A stretch of 7,699 nucleotides of DNA from Pseudomonadota bacterium (GTDB lineage: Bacteria > Pseudomonadota > Alphaproteobacteria > Rhizobiales > Rhizobiaceae): positions 1-7,699 of the forward strand of contig JAEYTV010000648.1 in the NCBI GenBank assembly GCA_023433855.1, written 5' to 3'. The notes under the pieces were generated by a model. The model was not told where the DNA came from and did no database searches. It saw only the letters and a program-made list of their open reading frames with translations. Each line of letters starts with the position of its first letter. Position 1 is the stretch's first letter. The translations under genes were made by a program, and so were the position numbers. Shown piece after piece: positions 1 through 5,860 of this stretch.

Positions 1-953
1 GTGTGGTGGCGGCGGCGTCAGGTCTTCCCGCGTTAGCTGCGCCGGCGTTACCGCCGATAAAGGTGGGGGCGCTGAAGTTCGGCACGGTGAGTTGGGAACT
101 CGATACCATCAAACATCACGGATTCGATCACTCGAACGAGATCGACGTCAATGTTATCGATTTCGCCGGTGAAGAGGCCAGCAACGTGGCCATGCTTGCT
201 GGCGATCTCGATGTGATCGTTTCGGACTGGCTTTGGGTCTCCCGCCAGCGATCCGAAGGCGAAATGCTGACCTTGGCTCCCTACTCCACGGCGGTGGGGG
301 CGATCATGGTCAAGCAGGACTCGGCGGTGACTGAACTTACGGACTTGGCCGGCAGGAAGATCGGCGTTGCCGGGGGACCGCTCGACAAGAGCTGGCTGTT
401 GCTCCAGGGCGTGGCGCGGCGGACGCATCAATTTGACCTTTCAGAGGAAGCGGAAGTTGTTTATGGGGCTCCCCCCTTGCTGTCGGAGAAGGCGCTTTCG
501 GGCGAGCTGGATGCGGTGCTGAATTTCTGGCATTTCTGCGCCCGGCTCGAAGCCCGCGGTTTTCGGCGTTTGATCGGTGCTGACGATGCGGCGCGGGAAC
601 TGGGGGCGACCGGTCCCGTTTCGGCGCTCGGTTATGTCTTCCGCGAAGACTGGGCAAGCCGCAATGAGGATGTGGCCCGCCGCTTCGTGAGGGCAAGCGC
701 CCAGGCCAAAACGTTGCTGGCCAGTTCGGACGCAGAATGGCAGCGGCTTGCTCCCCTGGTGAGGGCGCAGGGCCGCGAGCTTGAGGTGCTGCGCGACAGA
801 TACAGGGAGGGTATCCCGACACGTCCGCTTGCCGAGGAGGAGCGCGATGCGGCAAAGCTCTACGAGGTTCTCGCTGCTCTGGGCGGCGAGAAGCTTGTCG
901 GCAAGGTCCCGCACATGGCCCCCGGGACCTATTGGGCCGCATTGAAGGCATGA
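1..953 (+). CDS. ABC transporter periplasmic substrate-binding protein, NitT/TauT (SsuA-like) type, 5' partial
   Basis: Periplasmic binding component of an ABC importer. The reading frame is open from the left edge (first full codon at 3), and the visible start, a run of Ala/Val/Leu ending near ALAAPALPP, looks like the last part of a signal peptide, so the true start lies outside the window. The mature part begins around IKVGALKFGTVSWELD and has the two-lobe pattern of NMT1/SsuA-like proteins: a GDLDVIVSDW segment (about residues 67-76), LTDLAGRKIGV (about 112-122, the typical second-domain entry) and SGELDAVLNFW (about 166-176). About 316 residues are visible, close to the usual family length. 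The stop TGA at 951-953 overlaps the permease ATG, so the genes are translationally coupled. The family normally binds sulfonates, nitrate, thiamine precursors or other small organics. The ligand here cannot be deduced; the nearby xoxF cluster suggests a link to C1 metabolism, which is inference. Confidence 0.87.
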   Translation, partial: VVAAASGLPALAAPALPPIKVGALKFGTVSWELDTIKHHGFDHSNEIDVNVIDFAGEEASNVAMLAGDLDVIVSDWLWVSRQRSEGEMLTLAPYSTAVGAIMVKQDSAVTELTDLAGRKIGVAGGPLDKSWLLLQGVARRTHQFDLSEEAEVVYGAPPLLSEKALSGELDAVLNFWHFCARLEARGFRRLIGADDAARELGATGPVSALGYVFREDWASRNEDVARRFVRASAQAKTLLASSDAEWQRLAPLVRAQGRELEVLRDRYREGIPTRPLAEEERDAAKLYEVLAALGGEKLVGKVPHMAPGTYWAALKA

Positions 954-1774
954 TGGTTGGTGAAGATGATAGGGTGGGGACGTCGCAGAGCGACAGTCGT
1001 CCCGCCCGCGGCAGCAATGCGGCCTTGCTGCCGGCGCTGACGACGGTCACATCCCTGGCTGCTCTCTGCCTGGTCTGGAGCTTGGTGGCGAATATCTGGC
1101 CAAATCGCGCGCTACCACGGCCGGCGCAGGTATGGGAAACGATCGTCGGCGAGCTGGAGAGCGGCGATCTCATCTACCATCTCGCTATGACGCTGCTGCG
1201 CGTCGCTGAGGCCTACGTCATTGCGATGGCCGTCGGGACCGTCATCGGTATCGTGCTCGGGCGCCGCCGCCGCCTCGATTCCTTCTTCCATCCCTGGCTT
1301 GTTCTGTTTCTCAACATACCTGCGCTGGTGGTCATCGTTCTCGCCTATATCTGGTTCGGCCTGACTGAGGCGGCTGCCGTCAGCGCCGTTGCGATAAACA
1401 AGATCCCCAATGTGGTCGTCACCATGCGTGAGGGTGCGCGGACCCTGGACGACCGTTTCATGGAAATGGCGAAGGTTTATCGTCTCAATGCCGTCGACAG
1501 GATCCGCCATATATTGATCCCGCAGCTTCAGCCCTACTTTGCTGCCGCTTCCCGATCGGGAATTGCGCTGATCTGGAAGATCGTTCTGGTGGTCGAACTG
1601 CTGGGGCGTTCCAATGGTGTCGGCTTCCAGATCTACCTCTATTTCCAGATCTTCGATGTCGCCGGCATCCTGGCCTACACTTTAACCTTCGTGATCGTCA
1701 TGTTGATGATCGAGCTTCTTGTGGTGCAGCCCCTTGAACAGCATGCAACCCGTTGGCGCCGCCGCGCCGCTTAA
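950..1774 (+). CDS. ABC transporter permease, NitT/TauT (SsuC-like) type
   Basis: Integral inner-membrane subunit of the importer, 274 residues from the ATG at 950. After a hydrophilic N-terminus there are about six hydrophobic spans (roughly 27-49, 83-104, 114-136, 141-158, 197-218, 236-260), as expected for the BPD_transp_1 fold. The EAA-type loop that contacts the ATPase is at about 172-191 (EMAKVYRLN, then HILIP). The usual Gly of that loop is replaced by Arg178. The start was chosen because ATG 950 overlaps the upstream TGA as ATGA. GAAGG at 944-948 is too close to 950 and fits the next ATG at 953 better, so the start may be one codon later. A TTG at 932 in the same frame is less likely. 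The end overlaps the ATPase start by 32 nt, so all three genes form one operon. Confidence 0.9.
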   Translation: MMVGEDDRVGTSQSDSRPARGSNAALLPALTTVTSLAALCLVWSLVANIWPNRALPRPAQVWETIVGELESGDLIYHLAMTLLRVAEAYVIAMAVGTVIGIVLGRRRRLDSFFHPWLVLFLNIPALVVIVLAYIWFGLTEAAAVSAVAINKIPNVVVTMREGARTLDDRFMEMAKVYRLNAVDRIRHILIPQLQPYFAAASRSGIALIWKIVLVVELLGRSNGVGFQIYLYFQIFDVAGILAYTLTFVIVMLMIELLVVQPLEQHATRWRRRAA

Positions 1775-2486
1775 GATTGACATTGTCGAGAAGGCATTTC
1801 GCTCATCGGAAGGTGTGCGGATCCTTGCCCTGCGCAATCTTTCCTTCGAGGTGAAGCAAGGAGAGTTAGCATGTCTGCTAGGCCCCTCGGGATGCGGAAA
1901 AACCACGACCTTGCGCATACTGCTCGGCCTCGACCGGGATTATTCCGGTGCTGTGCGGCTCCCTGGAGCAGATGGTTCCAACAGGGTTGCCGCGGTCTTC
2001 CAGGAGCCTGTGCTGCTTCCATGGCGAACGGTGGAGCAGAACATCCGGCTGACGTTGCCCCCCTGTCTGAAACAGGTGGCGCTCGGGGAACTGCTGGAAA
2101 CACTTGGCCTTGAGGGTCTTGAGAAACTCTATCCCGCGGAGCTTTCGCTGGGGCTTGCAAGACGTGTCGCACTTGCACGTGCCTTCGCGACGGAACCTTC
2201 CGTGCTGTTTCTGGATGAGCCCTTTGCGTCCCTCGACGAGGCGACTGCCGACAAGTTGCGCGGCCTCTTGATGGCCGTCTGGTCAGCGCGACCGACAACA
2301 GCCTTGATGGTAACCCATAACCTACGCGAGGCGCTGCTGCTGGCTGACCGGATCATCCTCCTGTCGCCTCGGCCGGCACGTGTGACGGGAGTATTCGAGG
2401 TAGGGGTGCCGCGCGCCACCAGGGATGCCGCTACCCTCGAGGGCCTCATGGCAATGTTCAAAGAACAGTATCCCGATACGCCGTGA
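1743..2486 (+). CDS. ABC transporter ATP-binding protein, NitT/TauT (SsuB-like) type
   Basis: Cytoplasmic ATPase that powers the importer, 247 residues from ATG 1743. Visible motifs in order: Walker A GPSGCGKT at 47-54, Q-loop Gln87 in VFQEP, signature region LSLGLARR at 134-141, Walker B VLFLDEP at 154-160 with catalytic Glu159, D-loop SLD at 163-165, and switch His192 in VTHN. All catalytic residues are present, but the signature reads LSLGL where LSGGQ/LSGGM is usual: the first Gly is Leu136 and the second (Gly137) is kept. ATG 1743 lies inside the permease gene (32-nt overlap) and has no clear Shine-Dalgarno sequence, which fits translational coupling. A TTG at 1719 is possible but would add only eight residues with no family support. 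The gene ends 47 nt from the convergent small gene. The family is certain; the substrate is unknown. Confidence 0.92.
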   Translation: MQPVGAAAPLKIDIVEKAFRSSEGVRILALRNLSFEVKQGELACLLGPSGCGKTTTLRILLGLDRDYSGAVRLPGADGSNRVAAVFQEPVLLPWRTVEQNIRLTLPPCLKQVALGELLETLGLEGLEKLYPAELSLGLARRVALARAFATEPSVLFLDEPFASLDEATADKLRGLLMAVWSARPTTALMVTHNLREALLLADRIILLSPRPARVTGVFEVGVPRATRDAATLEGLMAMFKEQYPDTP

Positions 2487-2502
2487 ACAGGGCGATCGTC
2501 TT

Positions 2503-2514
2503 GCGGCCGGCCGC
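2503..2514. repeat. 12-bp perfect GC palindrome between convergent genes
   Basis: GCGGCCGGCCGC is a perfect self-complementary sequence in the 47-nt gap between the ABC ATPase stop and the stop of the convergent small gene. It has no loop and no T-run follows on either strand, so it is not a recognisable intrinsic terminator. It could still help separate the two transcripts, or be chance in GC-rich DNA. Confidence 0.4.
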
Positions 2515-2533
2515 CCCCGATCCCTCGCATCAG

Positions 2534-2881
2534 TCAGAAACAACGGATATCCGCTTCAGCCTGAGCTCTGCGCAGGTCGGCCGTGGCGGATCTCCCAGGT
2601 GCGCTCTGACGAAACAGGACACCTCGCTCGCCGGTCAGCAGGCCAAGGCTCCTGAACGTTTCCGCTTCTTCATACCGCGCGTAGGGGATGATGGACGACA
2701 CGACGTCAATCGAGCAGGAGCAGCTCTCAAGTGCCTGCCGGGAATTGCCGTTCGCTTTCATGCAGCCATAGACATAGTCTGCCACCGCGATGGTGGGATA
2801 GTCTCCGGCGGCGAAGGCGGTCTGGGCATGGAGGAGGGCGGCCGCCAGCGAGGCTTGGTACGTCATTCGGGACAAAGGCAT
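2534..2881 (-). CDS. Small exported four-cysteine protein, function unknown
   Basis: A 115-residue protein. The start at 2881 is supported by GGAGG on the minus strand six nucleotides upstream. Residues 1-25 look like a Sec signal peptide (hydrophobic SLAAALL, cleavage near AFA/AGD), leaving about 90 residues in the periplasm. The mature part has Cys40, Cys54, Cys56 and Cys114 (pattern C-x13-C-x-C-x57-C), enough for two disulfides. There is no CxxCH haem site, no CxxC thioredoxin site and no further membrane span. The C-terminal part is charged and probably helical, ending in IRCF. It is transcribed away from xoxF across a shared 423-nt control region and converges with the ABC operon. It resembles small conserved hypothetical proteins that I associate with PQQ-dehydrogenase clusters, but I cannot name a family. 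A structural or metallochaperone role beside XoxF would be inference only. Confidence 0.72.
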   Translation of the reverse strand: MPLSRMTYQASLAAALLHAQTAFAAGDYPTIAVADYVYGCMKANGNSRQALESCSCSIDVVSSIIPYARYEEAETFRSLGLLTGERGVLFRQSAPGRSATADLRRAQAEADIRCF

Positions 2882-2887
2882 GAGCAG

Positions 2888-2892
2888 CCTCC
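2888..2892 (-). promoter_or_regulatory. Ribosome binding site of the small exported protein
   Basis: CCTCC on the plus strand reads GGAGG on the minus strand, with six nucleotides (2882-2887) before the ATG at 2881-2879. It fixes the start of the minus-strand gene and is one of the stronger arguments that this gene is real. Confidence 0.7.
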
Positions 2893-3082
2893 GGATCAGA
2901 TTTAGAGAAGGCGATGTAAAAGTGAAGAACCGCCGCCGCTATCGTAGCATCTCACGGCATTGATGCAATCAAGGAGCAGTCAGCGTAAGTCAGAGGTTGC
3001 ATATTGCGTTGCACTATAAATACTGCCATGCAAACTAAGGCAGTCAATCTTACTTCCGCCTAATTTAGGTCCTAGCATGACT

Positions 3083-3112
3083 TTGTCCTCCGGCCTCAAG
3101 ATCTTGTCTTAT
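3083..3112 (+). promoter_or_regulatory. Candidate sigma-70-type promoter for xoxF
   Basis: TTGTCC (3083-3088) and TCTTAT (3107-3112) each match four of six consensus positions and are 18 nt apart. The palindrome CAAGATCTTG lies within the spacer, where a regulator could act. The match is weak and alphaproteobacterial promoters vary, so this is only a candidate. Confidence 0.22.
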
Positions 3113-3291
3113 GGGAGGGGCAAGGTTTCGTAGGCGCGAGGGGCAGGCAGCAAAGGTGCCCTCTGCCGAGCCCATCAAGCCGTGACACGCCGACGGAAGA
3201 CGATCCCAGACAGCATGATGCTCATGCCCGGCGCTGCGGCTCCTGTAGGATAGCCGTGTCGGGATGAGTTGCCTCGGGTGATAACTGCATC

Positions 3292-3297
3292 GGGAGG
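3292..3297 (+). promoter_or_regulatory. Ribosome binding site of xoxF
   Basis: GGGAGG with seven nucleotides before the ATG at 3305. This sets the xoxF start at 3305 and excludes the in-frame TTG at 3269, which would place this site inside the coding sequence and push the signal peptide inward by 12 residues. Confidence 0.8.
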
Positions 3298-3304
3298 ACT
3301 TCGC

Positions 3305-5206
3305 ATGCGCCTAACCAGAATCTCTGCCCGTCTGTCGCTGACTGCTGCATTCCTAATGGCTACTTTCGCCGGCACTTCGCTGGCCAATGATGAACTGAGC
3401 GCCCTAGCGGCGGATTCCAAGAACTGGGCCATGCCCACCGGCGATTACGCCAACCACCGCTACTCAAAACTCAATCAGATCACCAAGGACAACGTAAAGA
3501 CCCTGCAGCCAAAGTGGACCTTCTCCACGGGCGTCCTGCGCGGGCATGAAGGTGGTCCACTGGTGATCGGCGACGTGATGTATGTCCACACGCCGTTCCC
3601 GAACATCGTCTACGCCCTCGACCTCAACAACGACGGCAAGATACTCTGGAAATACGAGCCGCGGCAGGATCCGAACGTTATCGGGATCATGTGCTGCGAC
3701 ACGGTCAATCGAGGTGTCGCCTATGGCGACGGCAAGATCATCCTGAACCAGGCCGATACGACTGTGGTGGCTCTCGATGCCAAGACAGGAGAGGTGGTCT
3801 GGTCTGTCAAGAATGGCGATCAGACCGACGGCGGCAAGGGTGAGTCGGGTACTGCGGCTCCGATGGTGGTCAAAGACAAGGTCATTATCGGTGTTTCCGG
3901 AGCCGAGTTCGGCGTGCGCGGATGGACGGCAGCCTATAACCTGAAGGACGGTTCTCTTGCCTGGAAGGCCTATTCGACGGGCCCTGATTCGGAAACCCTG
4001 ATAGATCCGCAGAAAACCACCCATCTCGGTAAACCCGTGGGTCCCGACTCGGGTTTGAATACCTGGGAAGGAGAACAGTGGAAGACCGGCGGCGGGACGA
4101 CATGGGGCTGGTTCTCCTATGACCCCGAGAGCAACCTGGTGTTCTATGGTACCGGCAACCCATCGACCTGGAATCCGGTCCAACGGCCAGGCGACAACCG
4201 CTGGTCGATGACCCTGATGGCACGCGACGCGGATACGGGGGTCGCCAAGTGGCTCTACCAGATGACGCCGCACGACGAATGGGACTACGACGGCGTCAAC
4301 GAGAACATCCTTGTCGATGACATGCAGATCAACGGTCAACCGCGCGATGTCCTCGTGCACTTCGACCGCAACGGCTTTGCCTACACTCTCGATCGCAATA
4401 CGGGCGAGCTTCTGGTCGCCAAGAAATACGATCCGAAAGTGAACTGGGCGACCGAAGTCGTCATGGATCCCAATAGCGACCAGTACGGGCGGCCACAGGT
4501 CGTGGCCCAATATTCCACCAATCAGAACGGTGAGGATACGAACACGACAGGGGTTTGCCCGGCCGCTCTCGGAACGAAGGACCAGCAGCCAGCATCCTAT
4601 TCGCCGAAGACCGGTTTGTTCTATGTGCCGACGAACCACGTGTGCATGGACTATGAACCGTACCGTGTGAGCTACACCGCCGGTCAGCCTTATGTTGGAG
4701 CAACGGTGTCAATGTATCCAGCACCGGAAAGCCACGGCGGCATGGGCAATTTCATCGCCTGGGATGCCGCCAAGGGCGAGATCGTCTGGTCGAAGCCCGA
4801 GCAGTTCTCCGTCTGGTCCGGAGCTCTCGCTACCGACGGCGACGTGGTTTTCTACGGAACGCTGGAAGGCTACATCAAGGCAGTCGATAAGGACGGCAAC
4901 GAACTCTACAAGTTCAAGACGCCGTCCGGCATCATCGGCAACATCAATACCTACGAGCACAACGGCAAGCAGTATATCGCCGTGCTCTCGGGGGTCGGTG
5001 GCTGGGCAGGGATCGGACTGGCCGGCGGGTTGTTGTCTCCTGACAACGCCGCTGCCTGGCACGGTGCCGTCGACCAGGGCCGCGAGCAGGACGATGAAAC
5101 GCAGGTTGTCGGGACAGCAGGTTTGGGTGCCGTAGGGGGGTATGCAGCATTGGCTGACTACACCACCCTCGGAGGCCAATTGACTGTCTTCGGGCTGCCG
5201 GACTGA
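3305..5206 (+). CDS. xoxF: Lanthanide-type PQQ-dependent methanol dehydrogenase XoxF
   Basis: Periplasmic quinoprotein that oxidises methanol (and possibly formaldehyde) and passes electrons to XoxG. It has 633 residues with a signal peptide ending near SLA/ND (about residue 28). Visible active-site features: vicinal Cys130-Cys131 in [10 protein letters not shown], which form the disulfide ring over PQQ; metal ligands Glu201 (GAEFGVRG) and Asn285 (GTGNPS); catalytic Asp327 and the additional Asp329 in EWDYDGVNE; and Arg355 (FDRNG). Asp at 329, where calcium-type MxaF has Ala, is the accepted mark of lanthanide-dependent enzymes. The sequence follows the XoxF5 pattern closely (for example [31 protein letters not shown]). 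It is some 30 residues longer than the XoxF I remember from Methylobacterium, mostly from an insertion at about 578-603. It is the first gene of the xoxFGJ set, preceded by a long leader and followed by a strong hairpin. Confidence 0.97.
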   Translation: MRLTRISARLSLTAAFLMATFAGTSLANDELSALAADSKNWAMPTGDYANHRYSKLNQITKDNVKTLQPKWTFSTGVLRGHEGGPLVIGDVMYVHTPFPNIVYALDLNNDGKILWKYEPRQDPNVIGIMCCDTVNRGVAYGDGKIILNQADTTVVALDAKTGEVVWSVKNGDQTDGGKGESGTAAPMVVKDKVIIGVSGAEFGVRGWTAAYNLKDGSLAWKAYSTGPDSETLIDPQKTTHLGKPVGPDSGLNTWEGEQWKTGGGTTWGWFSYDPESNLVFYGTGNPSTWNPVQRPGDNRWSMTLMARDADTGVAKWLYQMTPHDEWDYDGVNENILVDDMQINGQPRDVLVHFDRNGFAYTLDRNTGELLVAKKYDPKVNWATEVVMDPNSDQYGRPQVVAQYSTNQNGEDTNTTGVCPAALGTKDQQPASYSPKTGLFYVPTNHVCMDYEPYRVSYTAGQPYVGATVSMYPAPESHGGMGNFIAWDAAKGEIVWSKPEQFSVWSGALATDGDVVFYGTLEGYIKAVDKDGNELYKFKTPSGIIGNINTYEHNGKQYIAVLSGVGGWAGIGLAGGLLSPDNAAAWHGAVDQGREQDDETQVVGTAGLGAVGGYAALADYTTLGGQLTVFGLPD

Positions 5207-5220
5207 CAAGTCCACTTGGG

Positions 5221-5253
5221 CAGGCCGGGCTGCGCGTCAAGCGGCCCGGTCTG
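5221..5253 (+). repeat. Strong GC hairpin between xoxF and xoxG
   Basis: The arms CAGGCCGGGC (5221-5230) and GCCCGGTCTG (5244-5253) pair over ten positions with one G-T wobble. Two further G-C pairs and a wobble can form inside (5231-5233 with 5241-5243), leaving a loop of about seven nucleotides. No T-run follows, so it is not a standard intrinsic terminator. It starts 14 nt after the xoxF stop and could protect the 3' end of xoxF mRNA or reduce read-through into xoxG. That would fit a need for much more dehydrogenase than cytochrome; this role is inferred. Confidence 0.6.
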
Positions 5254-5337
5254 CGCTCAGCCGGCAATCGAGTGTTTGGTTGCCAGATACAGGGTCCTCA
5301 ACGGACCGAACAGCCTTTGTGAGCATGAGGTTGCTTG

Positions 5338-5859
5338 ATGAATTTCCGCTTTCTCGTCTTAGCCTTGTTCACCCTGATTTCCGTTTTCATTTCCAGCACT
5401 GCCTCATCTGCCGACACAAAGGAGAAAGCTGCTGCCGTTTCAGAGGAGGACGGCAAGTTCTTCGACGCCGAGGGTACGCCGACGTTCAAGATCGAGAACG
5501 GCAGCGTCGACTGGTACACCTTCAGCGGCTACCGGCGCTATCATTCGGATTGTCACGTCTGTCACGGGCCCGATGGTGTCGGTTCCAGTTACGCTCCGGC
5601 CCTGGCGGAGAGCATGAAGAACATGGACTATCCGACGTTCCTCTCGATCGTCGCCGAAGGGCGCAAGAATGTTGGTGGTGGCAAAGAGAACGTCATGCCC
5701 GCATTCGGGGAAAACAAGAACGTTTACTGCTACCTAGACGATATCTACATCTATCTGCGGGCACGTGCAGTTGACGCTGCACCGCGCGGTCGTCCGCCCA
5801 AGAAGGCCGACAAGCCGCAAGGGGCGAAAGACTACGAAGCCTCTTGTATGGGTGGATGA
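5338..5859 (+). CDS. xoxG: XoxG, c-type cytochrome (cL-like) electron acceptor of XoxF
   Basis: Periplasmic monohaem cytochrome c, 173 residues, that accepts electrons from XoxF. Residues 1-25 form a signal peptide (MNFRFLVLALFTLISVFISS, cleavage near SSA/DT). The haem site is CHVCH at 72-76 followed by GPDGVGSSYAPAL, and the probable axial Met is Met120 in NVMPAFGENKNV. After the haem domain comes a Pro/Lys-rich tail (about 150-165) ending SCMGG. Cys131 and Cys170 lie outside the haem motif and may form a disulfide. The start is the ATG at 5338, with GAGG at 5327-5330 seven nucleotides before it; an adjacent TTG at 5335 would add one residue and is less likely. It lies 131 nt after xoxF and one nucleotide before xoxJ. 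Context and the MxaG/XoxG-like sequence separate it from generic cytochromes; it was called cytochrome c553i (cycB) in Paracoccus. Confidence 0.93.
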   Translation: MNFRFLVLALFTLISVFISSTASSADTKEKAAAVSEEDGKFFDAEGTPTFKIENGSVDWYTFSGYRRYHSDCHVCHGPDGVGSSYAPALAESMKNMDYPTFLSIVAEGRKNVGGGKENVMPAFGENKNVYCYLDDIYIYLRARAVDAAPRGRPPKKADKPQGAKDYEASCMGG

Positions 5860-5860
5860 G

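Larger units (their letters stand above)
2882..3304. promoter_or_regulatory. Divergent control region between the small exported protein gene and xoxF
   Basis: This 423-nt stretch has no convincing gene. Its part from about 2940 to 3112 is visibly richer in A+T than the genes around it and holds many short symmetrical elements: TTGAT-N3-ATCAA (2960-2972), three ATGCAA/TTGCAT hexamers (2963, 2997, 3028), ACTGCC-N11-GGCAGT (3022-3044), CCTAA-T-TTAGG (3059-3069) overlapping TAGG-T-CCTA (3066-3074), and CAAGATCTTG (3097-3106). The part nearer xoxF (3113-3304) would be a leader of about 190 nt if transcription starts near 3115. A TATAAAT at 3015-3021 resembles a -10 box but has no matching -35. 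For the minus gene, a weak pair reads TTGCAT (2968-2963) and TACGAT (2946-2941) with a 16-nt spacer. The regulator is not identifiable from these bases. Confidence 0.55.

Noticed and set aside
337..1173. Minus-strand open frame of 278 codons opposite the binding protein and permease genes
   Set aside because: The protein is rich in Arg/Pro/Ser/Ala without domain pattern, and the opposite strand carries two clear ABC genes.
1..2486. Assignment of the ABC operon as the known lanthanide uptake (lut) transporter
   Set aside because: The subunits are of the NitT/TauT type, no TonB receptor or other lut gene is visible, and nothing in the binding protein points to metal binding. Left as substrate unknown.
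2483..2905. Plus-strand open frame of 140 codons over the small exported protein gene
   Set aside because: No signal peptide or domain is visible and no Shine-Dalgarno sequence was seen. The minus-strand frame has both a signal peptide and GGAGG at the right distance.
3269..3304. N-terminal extension of xoxF from TTG 3269
   Set aside because: The extension would contain the Shine-Dalgarno sequence of ATG 3305 and precede a complete signal peptide.
3464..4639. Long minus-strand open frame (391 codons) opposite xoxF
   Set aside because: It lies fully within a certain xoxF gene, its protein has no recognisable domain, and it follows from GC-rich codon bias on the other strand.
3305..5206. Calcium-type MxaF instead of XoxF
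   Set aside because: Asp329 replaces the Ala of MxaF, the whole sequence follows XoxF5, and no mxaI is seen nearby.
5221..5253. Rho-independent terminator after xoxF
   Set aside because: The stem is strong, but no run of T follows (the next bases are CGCTCAGCC), so it is described as a hairpin of uncertain role.
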